Shown piece after piece: positions 1 to 10,449 of a stretch of DNA of 64,000 bases. Made by a program: the position numbers and the translations under genes. Origin of the DNA: Berberis thunbergii. Taxonomy: Eukaryota > Streptophyta > Magnoliopsida > Ranunculales > Berberidaceae. The DNA is taken from positions 62,001 to 126,000 of the forward strand of contig QNQO01000557.1 in NCBI GenBank assembly GCA_003290165.1, in the 5' to 3' direction. The notes under the pieces were generated by a model. That model did not search any database. It was given only the letters and a program-made list of their open reading frames with translations, and had not been told where the DNA came from. The stretch's first letter is position 1. Every line of letters begins with the position of its first letter.

Positions 1-674
1 AGAGAGAGAGATGGAAACAGTGAGAGAGATACAAACTCGAAGGAGAAAGAGAACGAGGGAGCGAAACAGGGTGGTGACTCTGTCGCGGTGGTGGTGGAGT
101 GAGATGGAACAGGGAGAGAGACCGAAGGCGGAAAAGGGAGATAATGGAGGATGGAGATAGGGCGGCGAACTTACGGTGGTGGCGTGCAAGCTTAGTTCGT
201 GATAAAGGATGCTGGACAGGGGTGAGATGGTGGTTGGTTAGTGGCGAGAGACACGGGGCCCTATGTCTCTCCCCAGGTGGAGGTGATGATGGCGGCTGGA
301 AAAGAGAGGAGGAGCAGAAAACGTGGAAGGGCAGAGTCCCCAAAGAGAAGGGAAGAGAGAAACCTAAATAGGGTTCCCCTATTTCCTTGTTAGGTTGGGC
401 TTAAGTTTCTAGCTTTCTGGGCTTGGGCTTGATTAAATTAAGTGGACCTAGACTTATTTGGGTTAGGTTTAGATATGCGAACCGCTATTTTGTACCACCG
501 CTAGAATCAACAAATTAATCATTTGCTCAAATTGTCGCCTTAATGCGGTTTTATCGTTCACGCGCAAATTCCTACAAAAACATGAAAATGAAATAATTAG
601 AATAAAATATATTAATTGAAGCACTAACATATATAAATTAAGGGATATATTTTGTGATAATTACGTGTATATCA
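1..674 (-). repeat. 3' LTR of element A (partial)
   Basis: Bases 1-674 match 9655-10363 almost base for base, including the block around TGTACCACCGCTAGAATC. The copy ends ..TATATCA at 674, next to the PPT. It lacks about 34 bp present in the 5' LTR near 9822-9856 and has scattered substitutions, so the insertion is not recent. Open frames here are LTR sequence, not genes. Confidence 0.92.
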
Positions 675-690
675 AATACCCCCAAACCTA
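675..690 (-). other. Polypurine tract of element A
   Basis: On the minus strand this reads TAGGTTTGGGGGTATT and directly abuts the LTR start TGATATAC. It is the expected primer site for plus-strand DNA synthesis. The same tract occurs at 20415-20430 and 62132-62146 in the other gypsy copies. Confidence 0.88.
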
Positions 691-692
691 TA

Positions 693-714
693 TTTTGCTA
701 GTCCTCTAGCAAAA
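693..714. repeat. Perfect 9-bp stem-loop beside the PPT
   Basis: TTTTGCTAG, loop TCCT, then CTAGCAAAA. It lies three bases inside the PPT of element A. Element C has a related, slightly altered stem-loop at the same place (about 62150-62170). Confidence 0.75.
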
Positions 715-2940
715 CAAAATAAAAAATAAAATCCTAACTCACTTTCGTAGGAATCGCGGTTGCACTTACCTTAACGTGCAACAAGGCTTTAAACCTCTAG
801 ATTACCTCTAGAAGACGAGTTATAGTCTCGTGAGGGTTTACAGAAATGCTACCCCCAAACATTACTGACTCAATAAAACAAAATCTATTTTCTAAAAACA
901 TAATGCAAAACATATGAAGATTCCCTTTATTTCCCTTAGAGTATTTTTCTGATTGCTTACAATTCAAGAAAAACAACAAACTAATAATAATGTCACAAAA
1001 GTATATCAATAGAGTACAATAATTTAATAGTATCTAAAGGTTAAATGAATTTCATAATCATTATCTACTCGAAGTGTGTGTGTGAGGAGCCTTATATATC
1101 AACATAACTCTTCATCTCATAGTAAACATGTGACAAGATAACCTTTAGAAAAGACGTTTCGACTACAATTATCTCATGTCGCTCAGAAATGAAACGCTCA
1201 GAGATTGGGCACTCAGTTTATATGTGAGTTAAAGAATATACTATGAAAAATGCAAACGTCTCACATATAATTATCATGAAAAAGGAATTTTCAAAGAGTG
1301 AAATGAATATGATCTCATGGACCGGAATATTGATTACTTTTGAGAATGTTGAATCAAACACCATAGTTCTTACCTATTCAATCTCCACATCTATTAAGCT
1401 AACTTTCACTTAAGATCAATCAGGTCTTTACTAGGTTGTATTTGGGGCTTGGATTATGGCAAACAATAATGGACAAAAAGGATACAAAGATTTCCTAAGA
1501 ATGGATACACCCTTGAATAAACACATAGGGCATTGAAGAACAAATCAATGTTGTACACCATTAACTTTTTCTTCATTATTTTCTTCTTCAATCGCAATTT
1601 TTTTTTAAACATGCTTTTCCCCATTGATACAATCCAACACTTTTACTTCGAGGGCGCACGAAATATCTATTTTTTTTTTCTTTCTATTTGCCCATTCCAT
1701 AAATATATCTCACCATATACATTTTCAGAAAATTGGGTAAGGATAAAATAATAGAGGTATTACTCCTTGATTGGAGTAGGTATTGGGAATGGGGATAACA
1801 AAGAAAAGGCTATTTGAAGGCTCAAAGGGCTGCAAATGGATATTTATTATTGGGTAGGCTAAAAGGCTAAAAATGGTTTAAAGAAAGAAATGCCTATATC
1901 ACTTCATAAGTTCTAGTTAGTACTAGGACATCTCAACTAAATAAAGTAAGAAGTTCTAGTGTAAATATTCAATTTTATGTCATTCTTTAAGCAATCAATA
2001 AGAAAATCAAGAATAATAAGATCATCAACGAAATAGTGCGGACCCAAGAAAAATCAGAGTGTAATTAATAACCCTCAAAAAATAAATAATGACTCAAAAC
2101 TCACACGGGTTAAAGTCTCCACTATTATTCTAAGGTTTTTTCTAGTTCAATATCTTACTAATCAACTTCAAATCATGTTAACTTGGCTTATAATGCGCGA
2201 AAAGTTGAGTTGAAAAGTCTCACGAAATACATCTAACATAAGGATAATATCAAATACCATGTTTTCCACTAATTTAACTATGTGACACGTGTTAGTATGT
2301 GTTTTCTCAAAATTAAAGCAACAAAATTATTCTCTAAAATTGAAAAGAACTCAAAACCTCTTTTTTTTTTTTTTTTTATTCACCAAGAGTTCGGATTTCA
2401 AATGCATTTTCAAGAAGATTTTACACAATTACCATAATCATCTAAGTATTCAATGGAGATTGAGTAGAACACAAAAATGACTCGGTTTAATTGTAAAATA
2501 CGTTTTAAACTCAAAGATTTTTGAAAATTGCATAAAAAAATCTAATAAACCACACCCCCAAACCTAAACCAAACATTGTCCTCAATGTATAAAATAATAA
2601 TTATGACAAATCAAGGCAAAAGAAAATAGGATGGTTAGAGTGATATTACCATGGTGAAGCTTTTTGCCAATTTCGATGAAATCTTCCACCAATGAACGCT
2701 CAGAAACATAAGAATCATGGAGTTTTCATTAGAAATCGATAAAATGCAGACTCAACATTAACAAAAAAAAGGGCAAGTTGTAAGTCAAAACTGTTATAGA
2801 ACGAACGAGTATGAGTGAAACACAACTAAATAGGGTACTCGAAAATCAATCCAAACTAACAGCAAAGACACACAACTAAGGCTAGGTTGCCTCCTAGTAG
2901 CGCTTGGTTTAACGTCTTCAGCCCGACATATATTCTCCCT
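715..2940 (-). other. 3' noncoding internal region of element A
   Basis: About 2.2 kb with no credible coding frame lies between the deleted pol 3' end and the PPT. It is recognisably homologous to 62170-64000 of element C and to 20431-21059. Two landmarks are visible. A second purine tract (minus strand at 2551-2590, AGGTTTGGGGGTGTGG preceded by a CATTGAGGACAATG-type motif) recurs in elements B and C. A post-integrase motif (2881-2930, minus strand GGGCTGAAGACGTTAAACC then a GGAGGCAACC segment) recurs in element B at 54693-54750. In complete Athila elements this region can hold an env-like ORF; none is seen here. Confidence 0.75.
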
Positions 2941-3339
2941 CATTAAAGATATACCATGAAGTGACGAGGAAGAACATAGGGAACATTCACCTCCAAACCT
3001 AGTCTATGATATAAACGAGTCAAAAGGGTTAAAGAATTGTATACCAACAACCTGAAAAGTTGAGGATTAGTCCACTAAAAAATAGCAACCACATGCGACA
3101 CAAGATATACTAGCACATCCCAAAAGTTGCAAGGACACCATCTAAAATCATATAAAAATGGTAAAGAATCTCGCATTCCTTGGAAGTCAATAGGGATTTT
3201 AAACATGAATGGGTCACAAGTAGTGATATGCAACAAAGGATCCTCCCTTACTCCTAAAATGAAACATCCTAAGTCTGGTTCCAAATCAGAAGATTGGATA
3301 ATTTTCACATCAGTTATTGGATAATATGAGAAGGGAAAC
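2941..3339. other. Unassigned junction replacing RNase H and integrase in element A
   Basis: RT homology stops near 3340, just after the FSDMVEKY segment, and the post-integrase motif begins at 2930. The 400 bp between match neither RNase H nor integrase. This is probably a deletion scar with filler sequence. The short frames here are not recognisable. Confidence 0.5.
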
Positions 3340-3861
3340 CAAGGCATATATTTTTCAACCATGTCACTAAAAATACTCATCATGCATCGCTGAAAAGTAG
3401 CCGGTGCATTACACAAACCAAATGGCATACGCCGAAAAGCATAAGTACCAAAAGGACATGTGAAAGTGGTCTTATCCTAATCCTCTAATGCAATCTCAAT
3501 CTGATAATATCCTGAATACCCATCTAGATAGCAATAGAAAGAATGACCAGCTACTCGCTCTAAGATTTGGTCTATGAATGGAAGTGAGAAGTGATCCTTG
3601 CGGGTGGCAGAATTAAGTTTCTTATAATCAATGCACATGCGCCACCCTGTAACTACCTTAGTAGGAACAATCACCCCTCATCATTAGTCACCACTGTTAT
3701 TCCCGATTTCTTGAGAACTACTTGAGTTGGACTACCCCACTTGCTGTCAGATATGGGATAAATTATGTCTGCATCTAACAATTTTAAAACTTCCTTTTTC
3801 ACCACCTCTTTCATAGTAGGGTTAAGTCGTCTTTGAGAATCTCTATGGGGGTTAGCTCATT
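3340..3861 (-). pseudogene. Reverse transcriptase, C-terminal part (element A)
   Basis: The minus strand encodes Ty3/gypsy RT fingers and palm: GWRMCIDYKKLNSATRKDHF, then LPFIDQILERVAGH, then YLDGYSGYYQI, then PFGLCNAPATFQRCMMSIF. An in-frame stop lies at 3477-3479, and there is a frame change at about 3670-3720. The polymerase MDD box and everything beyond are missing because homology ends at about 3340. The N-terminal part lies across the hAT insertion at 5814-6039. Confidence 0.85.
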
Positions 3862-3869
3862 CTTCTATG
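3862..3869. other. Left target-site copy of the hAT insertion
   Basis: CTTCTATG precedes the hAT terminus. The right copy at 5814-5821 is CTTCTAAG, matching at 7 of 8 positions. An 8-bp duplication is diagnostic of hAT elements. Confidence 0.85.
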
Positions 3870-4269
3870 CAGGGGCGGATCTACAGCTTGGGTAAGGAGG
3901 TCAATCTTGGGTAATTGACCCCCTTAGGTTTGAAAAAAATCTACCAAAGTATGTAACACTTCAATCTTGCCCCCCTTAGAAATTTTATTTTGCCCCTCTT
4001 ATAAAAACAAGAATCGCAGTTACAGATCACATAATAATTACAATTCCTAATTACAGATTACAATTAAAGAAAACAAAAACAGTTGTTGCTTCTAATCTCC
4101 GCCTCCACGCCTTCGGTCCTTCCTCAATAGTATCTTCTTCTCCATCCCTGTGAAACAAGGTGAGTTTGTTTGATTTTAGGTTCTAAATGAAATCAACAAG
4201 ACAATTGAACAACAAAATCACCTTTAATCTTAACATCTCGTTACCTTGGATTTCTCTGATGAATAAAAA

Positions 4270-4960
4270 ACCTAGATCAGAAACTCGATAGAGAGATCAG
4301 AGAGAGAGATGGAGAAAGATCTCAGAGAGATCGGACAGAGATAAGAGAAAGAGATGGAGATATCAAAGAGAGATCACAGGGAGAGATCAGAAACTCTTCT
4401 GATCGATCTCTCTTCTGAGGAGCTCTTCTGATGAACTCTTCTGATCGATCTCTGTGAACTCAGATGGAGATCTCTTCTGATGAACTCCATCTTTTCAGTG
4501 TTGAACTCACAGAGATCGACTTCTGATGAAAGATCTCTTCTAATGAACTCTGATGAACTCGGAAGAGTGATCGATCTTTTCAGTGTTGAACTCACAGAGA
4601 TCGACTTCTGATGAAAGATCTCTTCTAATGAACTCTAGTGAATTTGGAAGAGAGATCGATCTCTCTAATTTTCAGTGTTTCTCTCTTCTGATGAACTCGA
4701 TCTTTTCAGTGTTGAACTCACAGTGATCGACTTCTGATGAACCCTGTGAACTCAGATGGAAATCTCTTCTGATGAACTCGGAAGAGAGATCGATCTCTCT
4801 GATTTTCAGTGTTTCTCTTCTGATGAACTCGATGAACTCGATCTTTTTAGTGTTGAACTCACAGAGATTGACTTCTGATGAACTCTGTGAACTCAGATGG
4901 AGATCTCTTCTGATGAACTCAAAAGAGAGATCGATCTCCCTGATTTTATGTGTTTCTCAA
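4270..4960. repeat. Minisatellite of GATCTCTTCTGATGAACTC-type units
   Basis: Variants of TCTTCTGATGAACTC, CAGAGATCGACTTCTGATGA and TTTTCAGTGTTGAACTCAC recur many times with imperfect spacing. The 5' part is purine-rich (GAGAGATCAGAGAGAG). Frames read from it on either strand are repeat artefacts. Confidence 0.8.
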
Positions 4961-5565
4961 TGATAAAAGTCAAGAAGAAAAAGAGATATGTAAAGAGAAG
5001 AGAATAGAGAGATGTGAAAAGAGGAGAAATAAAAAATTCACATCTCCTCTTTTCATTTCAGATGTCAGGGATGAAAACTGATTTTAAGTCACACGTTTGA
5101 TATTTGATAAAAAGAGGAGAAGGTCAATTTATTTTATTTCAATGGTTGAAAAGATAAGAGATATATAAAAAGACATCAAAGTTATTTTACTGTAATTATT
5201 GATAAATTTAAGTTTTTTTTAATAAAGAGATAAAAAAAATTCATACTTTGTTAATTTATCATCTTTATTTGTAAAAGAGAGTTTTATATTTGATTTTTAA
5301 TTTAATTTGTTTATTTGTTCAGGCTTTAATAAAGTGGGTATTTACCCTTGAAGCTTACGTGGGTATTTAATTTCATCTGCTCAAAAGGCCATTATCTCAA
5401 GTTCTTGGTATTTGGTGAGGTTTCTTCTCTTTCGTGTGTTAATTATTTATTTACATTACAAATTTGATAATTTGAAAATCTGTGACAACATTTTTTTAAT
5501 ATGAATATTGGGATTATCTGTTGTATTTGTGTAGTTCAATAGTTGTGCACTTGTGCTTACGAGTA

Positions 5566-5730
5566 ATGGATAGATACTTTAAAAGAATAAATGATGTGAG
5601 TTCTAGTTCTACTGCTCGGGTTGTCACTGATATGTCTGATAAGGAACTTCCTAGTCCCAAAAGGAGTTGTATTGAGACTGAGTTTGATCCAGAAACTCTT
5701 TTAGCAGATCCTTTTAAAACTCTATTTTAA
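5566..5730 (+). pseudogene. hAT transposase N-terminal remnant
   Basis: The ATG at 5566 opens a 55-residue frame beginning MDRYFKR, followed by a Ser-rich stretch, LPSPKRS, then FDPETLLADP and a stop. This is the usual N-terminus of plant TTF-type zinc-finger/hAT-dimerisation transposases, which start M(D/E)xFFKR and have an acidic FDP..L..DPG segment. The zinc finger, catalytic core and dimerisation domain are absent, so it is an internal-deletion derivative. Confidence 0.7.
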
Positions 5731-5813
5731 TCATATTTATCTATTTATTTTAAGAATTAAATTATCTATGATTTTTTTGTCCCCCTTTGTCTGCAATCCT
5801 GGATCCGCCCCTG

Positions 5814-6039
5814 CTTCTAAGTGGATCCTATGGGAACATATTAAGGGGCTAATACCTTTAATGTCAGCTATAGTCCAACCTAATGCAGATTTGTGCTCAT
5901 GTAACATATTAATCAATTTTTCTTCTTGTGAGCTATCAAGCACAACAGAAATAATAACAGGAAAGGTATCACCTTGTCTGAGGAATGCATGTTTAAGTCC
6001 CTCAGGCAGTGGAGCTAGGTCAACTTTCAGAGTTTCCAC
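5814..6039 (-). pseudogene. Reverse transcriptase, N-terminal part (element A)
   Basis: The minus frame from 6039 encodes a polyprotein linker, then LHEHKSALGWTIADIKGISP and a cysteine-containing HRIHLE segment. This is the conserved stretch just before the RT domain in Athila-like pol. It runs into hAT sequence at 5813, where the residues stop resembling RT. The remainder of RT lies beyond the insertion at 3340-3861. The same conserved segment occurs in element B near 51240-51320. Confidence 0.82.
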
Positions 6040-6752
6040 GGTGGATGGTTGTGGTTTTTGTCTTTCCTTTGGAAACTCCTCAAAGCATGGTTGCCATTGT
6101 CGCCCTCTTTGTCTTTTAACCCTGAAACAACAGAAATATCAAAAGCATTGTAAGGATAAAGTGAATTCTCAAAATCAGAAATAGAAAGGAGGTACTCTAA
6201 GGTTTCAAAATCTGCGCTCAGGAGTGCCTCCTCTGATATCAGCGTGTCTATCATGTAGGTATGATGCCACTCATCATCATCACGTGGTTGCTTGCTAATA
6301 TTGAATATGTTGACCTCCAGAGTCATGTTCCCAAAAAATAGCTTCATTAGACCGTTCCTGCAATTGATAAGAGCGTTAGCTGTGGCAAGAAAAGGTCTAC
6401 CTAAAATAATCGGAACTGTAGGGTCCATATTAACCGCAGAATGAGTATCTAAAATAAGAAAGTCGACGGGATAGTAAAACTTATCAATCTGAAGCAAGAC
6501 ATCCTCGACTATTCCTCTTGGCTTCTTAACCGATCTATCGACCAATTGGAGTACCACGGATGTGGGTTTAATCTCTCCTAGACCCAGTTGCAAGTAAATA
6601 GAATATGGCATCTGATTTACACTTGCCCCTAAATCCAACAAGGCTTGGCCGAACTCATGAGTCCCAATCTGGCAGGTGACTGTAGGACACCCTGGATCTT
6701 TGTACTTGGGTGGTGTCCTCTGCTCAATCACCACGCTTACCTGTTCTGTCAA
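6027..6752 (-). pseudogene. Retroviral-type aspartic protease region (element A)
   Basis: This is a 241-residue open minus-strand frame. The active-site motif is LLDLGASVNQMPYSIY, with the catalytic Asp in DLGAS. It is followed by KKPRGIVEDVLLQI and the flap-like PVDFLILD and IILGRPFLAT segments of gypsy proteases. No stop occurs inside the domain. The next frame downstream overlaps it at 6027-6039 in another register, so a frameshift separates protease from RT. In an intact element this would be part of one gag-pol polyprotein. Confidence 0.85.
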
Positions 6753-6827
6753 GAAGGTAGTCTTCTTGACATGATGTTTCCTCTTGATAGTGCATAGATC
6801 TTTGATGATCCTCGCATAAGTTGGTAC

Positions 6828-7115
6828 CTATTTAATCACATGCAGCAAAAGTAAGTTAATTTTAACCTGTTTCAAGTGTTCTAGAATCTCACCATGCATT
6901 TTCGATTTCTTTCCAGTAGGTCGTAGTGCTTGAGGAAAAGGAACTGAAACTGGAATGTTCTTGTTGGGGTCATCCTCAGGGATGCTCTCCTTTGCACTTG
7001 GGGAGGTGCCTATAGTGGTGGACGAGCTTGACCCATCTAAAATATTACCACTCCGCGTAGTAATGGCATTAACCTCTTTGACTTTCTGAGATTCTGAGGT
7101 AGAGGTTTGTGCCAT
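6828..7115 (-). pseudogene. gag-protease linker of element A
   Basis: A 95-residue minus frame contains NAITTRSGNIL, the landmark between gag and protease in Athila-like polyproteins, followed by Ser/Thr-rich and Pro-rich sequence. It is separated from gag and protease by stops, which marks the copy as decayed. Confidence 0.7.
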
Positions 7116-7166
7116 AAGTTGTCACTTCGGGTTTGCTTGAGGTTGTGACGGAAATTGGCCTCGCTC

Positions 7167-8492
7167 TTATACTCTTAATGAACTTGTCAGCTTGGTTATC
7201 TGTCTTTTGATCTCCTTGTTCTCTTCTGCCAACTGTGTCAATGCAACCTCAAAATTTTGATTAGTTTTACCTTGTGCTTCTATAAATGCATGTAATGTGT
7301 CTGATAAGGAACTTCTGTTAAATTGTGCATTGTATGGAGGTGCAGGGTATGACCTAGGTGGTTGTGCCTGTGAGTGTGTAGGTTGATCTACTTCGGACCT
7401 CCAGCCTAAGTTAGGGTGATCTCTCCAGCCAGAATTGTAAGTGTTAGGGAATGGTGAGTAAGGCTTCTTGTACATCCCTAAGGCGTTACATTGTTCCTCA
7501 TAAACCCCTCTCATCTTAGTCAAGGTCGGGCAATCCCGTGCTAAGTATTCAACTCCCCCGCATATAAAACATGCATCCTGTAGCTCAACTCTGGCAACAG
7601 CATGTGTGGGCCTACCATCCTTAGTCTCAAGTGCCTCTAACTCCCTAGTCATTTTATCCAATTGGGCTTTAAGGATGTCCTCTTCCCTAAGTTGGTAGAC
7701 TCCAGTTGGGCGTGTTCTATCTGTGCTCTCAGTAGCACTTGGATCAGTCCAAGTATGAGCCTTTTCAGCCAAGTCATTCAGGTACTCAATAGCCTCATCA
7801 GGGTCCTTTTGCAAAAACTCTTCATTACACATCATCTCAACGAACTGACACTTTCTACTAGCGAGTCCCTCATAAAAATAACTGACTACGCGCCAACTCT
7901 CATACCCATGGTGTGGGCATGTATTCAAGAGATCCTTGAACCTCTCCCATACTTGATATAATGTCTCGCTATTCTTTTGGGTGAAGGTAGAAATCTGTCT
8001 CTTTAAACCGTTGGTTTTGTGGTGAGGAAAGTATTTATTAAAAAATGCTTGGGTCATCTCCTTGCACGAACCTATAGACCTTGGTCGCAAAGAGTATAGC
8101 CAACTAATCACTTTTTCCTTAAGGGAAAAAGGAAAAAACCTTAGTCTAACCTAGTCTACAGCCTCAACTTTGTTGTGGAAAGTGACCACAACTTCCTCGA
8201 ATTCCCTAATGTGAACATAAAGATTCTCACTCTCTAGGCCATGAAAAGTGGGTAATAATTGTATCATACCCGGCTTAAAATCTAGCTTTGGTGTATTTGG
8301 TGCAAACATGATACATGATGGAGTAGCAGTGCGCGTGGGGTGGAGATAGTCCTTTAGCGACCGAGCATGGTCATCTTTGTGATTACTCATGGTGTTAGAA
8401 GTAGGACTTAATTCGGTCTCAATGTGAATTTGTGGGTGTTCTAAATTTGGGACCCTAATTAGTCTCCCTAAGTGGTCTCTATTCCAATTCAC
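7167..8492 (-). pseudogene. gag polyprotein of element A (one in-frame stop, altered zinc knuckle)
   Basis: The minus frame runs from 8492 to 7167 with a single TAG at 8148-8150. The N-terminal third has LLPTFHGLESENLYVHIREF; the core retrotransposon gag domain has TQAFFNKYFPHHKT and ETLYQVWERFKDLLNTCPHH. Near the C-terminus (about 7550) is one CCHC knuckle, CFICGGVEYLARDC, where the expected His is Tyr. A Gln/Pro-rich segment and a short coiled-coil-like tail (LAEENKEIKRQITKL) follow. Gag would form the particle and bind RNA; this copy looks inactive. Confidence 0.85.
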
Positions 8493-8634
8493 TCCCCCAA
8501 TATTTTTTTTAGAAATAAAATAAAATAAAAATAAAAATTAAACTGGACCTAAAACCTAAAAATAGAATCAAATAAAATAAAACAATGAGCAAGAAAGATA
8601 ATACCCGAAACCTTCCTTGTAGAATGACGTTTGT
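8493..8634. other. gag leader of element A
   Basis: AT-rich leader between the PBS and gag, with runs such as AAATAAAATAAAA. No gene is seen. Confidence 0.6.
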
Positions 8635-8652
8635 TCCCCGGCAACGGCGCCA
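8635..8652 (-). other. Primer-binding site of element A
   Basis: The minus strand reads TGGCGCCGTTGCCGGGGA, complementary to the 3' end of a plant tRNA-Asp type, five bases inside the LTR edge at 8658. This primer is typical of Athila-lineage elements. Confidence 0.85.
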
Positions 8653-8657
8653 AAATT

Positions 8658-10363
8658 TGATTACGCCCAAACAGTACACGCGGTCAATTGCAGTAAAGAA
8701 TGAGGTGTCCAAACCAGGAGGAAAAACGATCTACAAAACAAGGTTAAGGAAGACAAACTATGCGAAACTAAAGGTAAGAAATTCTAACAAATTTAAAATA
8801 CGAAATTGAATTTAATTTAATGAAAATTAAGTTTGGAAAAATCACAAGGTTCCAAGAATCCCTCCTAGACTTCACGCGCCAACTAGTATTGATTCGCTAT
8901 GATGACTCAACTACGTGTTTCACATCCCAAACGACGTAATCAGAAAAATCATCTTTTATGCATTAATATACCCTAATGTAAATGAATTTAAGATTTCACT
9001 TTTTCTAAAAAAAATACAAAGGTTGGTCATATGTGATATCCTAAACTTACGATATATCTGGAGACAATATCGTAATAAATGACGATCACATATAACTAAC
9101 CTACCGGAATCAATTGATTCTTAAACATTCCACACATAAGAAAAACATGACTAAGCTTATATGAAAAGAAAAGATAACCACCGGAATAATAATAATCTAC
9201 GAAGAAATCTATGAAATCCTTGTCACTGAAACAACATAAATTTCTATATTAAATAAAAGTGAGAATCATTAAACATCATTATTCGTCATGAAAACTTAAA
9301 GCGAATCAAATACTAATTTAGTGCGTTACATCTAGGAGTTCACCTCTTCACCTTGCGTGGGGTCTAGTGACTCATGGTGGTGGTGGTCACAACATCAGTG
9401 GAGGTGGAATCCATTACTTCCTGTACGCACACAAATCCCAAGAAAATTGCAAATCCCGAGAAATCACAGCAGCTGCATTGTGGTGGTACACAACAACGGA
9501 CTGAGGTGCGAATAGCCAACTGTTTGAAAAATAGTTGATTCCCGCCAAAAACCTGCTTCATCTTCTCTAGTGAACCGCTACCAGTGTCGCCACTTCGACT
9601 TCGCTCCTCGCGAGCTCCTTTGTCCTCCGATCATATCTGGCACTTGCAAGAACAGAGAAAGAGATGGAAACAGTGAGAGAGATACAAACTCGAAGGAAAA
9701 AGAGAATGAGGGAGCGAAACAGGGTGGTGACTCTGTCGCAGTGGTGGTGGAGTGAGATGGAACAGGGAGTGAGACCGAAAGAGGAAAAGGGAGAGAATGG
9801 AGGATGGAGACAGGGCGGCGAAACAGGGAGGTGCTATCTATTTCTGTTGCTTGCGGTGGTGGCGTGCGAGGTTTGTTCGTTATGAAGGATGTTGGATGGT
9901 GGCGAGATGGTGCTAATAGTGGTTGGTTAGTGGCGAGAGACACAGGGCTCTATGTCTCTGCCCAGGTGGAGGTGGTGATGGCGGCTGGAAAAGAGAGGAG
10001 GAGCAAAAAACGTGGAAGGGCAGAGTCCCCAAAGAGAAGGGAAGAGAGAAACCTAAATAGGGTTCCCAAATTTCCTTGTTAGGTTGGGCTTAGGTTTCTA
10101 GCTTTCTGGGCTTGGGCTTGATTAAATTAAGTGGACCTAGGCTTATTTGGGTTAGGTTTAGATATGTGAACCACTATTTTGTACCACCGCTAGAATCAAC
10201 AAATTAATCATGTCCTCAAATTGTCGCCTTAATGCGATTTTATCGTTCACGCGCAAATTCCTACAAAAATTTGAAAATGAAATAATTAGAATAAAATATG
10301 TTAATTGAAGCACTAACGTATATAAATTAAGGGATATATTTTGTAATGATTACATGTATATCA
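8658..10363 (-). repeat. 5' LTR of element A
   Basis: 1706 bp. Read on the plus strand it starts TGATTACGCCC after the PBS and ends TATATCA before flank ACGGG. Its right half is repeated at 1-674. It holds GA-rich and GGTGGT-rich stretches (9650-9860) that yield long but meaningless frames on both strands. The distal block (10180-10363) is strongly conserved with element C. Confidence 0.92.
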
Positions 10364-10449
10364 ACGGGCACCAAAGGACTTTTCACTAATCGCACATGCC
10401 ACTCATTTACCAACCCGTGTGCACCATCTTGCACGTCAAGCTGAGTGAA

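Larger units (their letters stand above)
3870..5813 (+). mobile_element. Non-autonomous hAT element inside element A RT
   Basis: The ends are inverted: CAGGGGCGGATCTA at 3870 and the complement of CAGGGGCGGATCCAGGAT ending at 5813. They are flanked by the 8-bp duplication described at 3862 and 5814. The element is 1944 bp. It holds a minisatellite (about 4270-4960), an AT-rich stretch, and a short remnant of a hAT transposase N-terminus (5566-5730). The insertion splits the RT reading frame of element A, so it is younger than A. The end sequence resembles that of the element at 31136-33212. Confidence 0.9.
1..10363 (-). mobile_element. Athila-like Ty3/gypsy LTR retrotransposon A (left end outside window)
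   Basis: Read on the minus strand, the order is 5' LTR (8658-10363), PBS (8635-8652), gag (8492-7167), protease (6752-6027), interrupted RT (6039-5814 and 3861-3340), a post-integrase motif, a long 3' noncoding region, PPT (690-675) and 3' LTR (674 to beyond base 1). The LTRs start TGATA and end in CA. The long LTR, the tRNA-Asp-type PBS and the long noncoding 3' stretch fit the Athila lineage. RNase H and integrase are absent, and RT is split by a hAT element, so the copy is non-autonomous. The right flank is ACGGG; the partner TSD lies outside the window. Confidence 0.9.

Noticed and set aside
4270..4960. Repeated units that might suggest an array with spacers
   Set aside because: Tandem GATCTCTTCTGATGAACTC-type repeats with no unique spacers, inside a hAT element.
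9364..10082. Several overlapping frames on both strands, up to 121 codons
   Set aside because: They lie within the 5' LTR of element A, are built on GA- and GGTGGT-rich sequence, and recur broken in the 3' LTR. Not genes.
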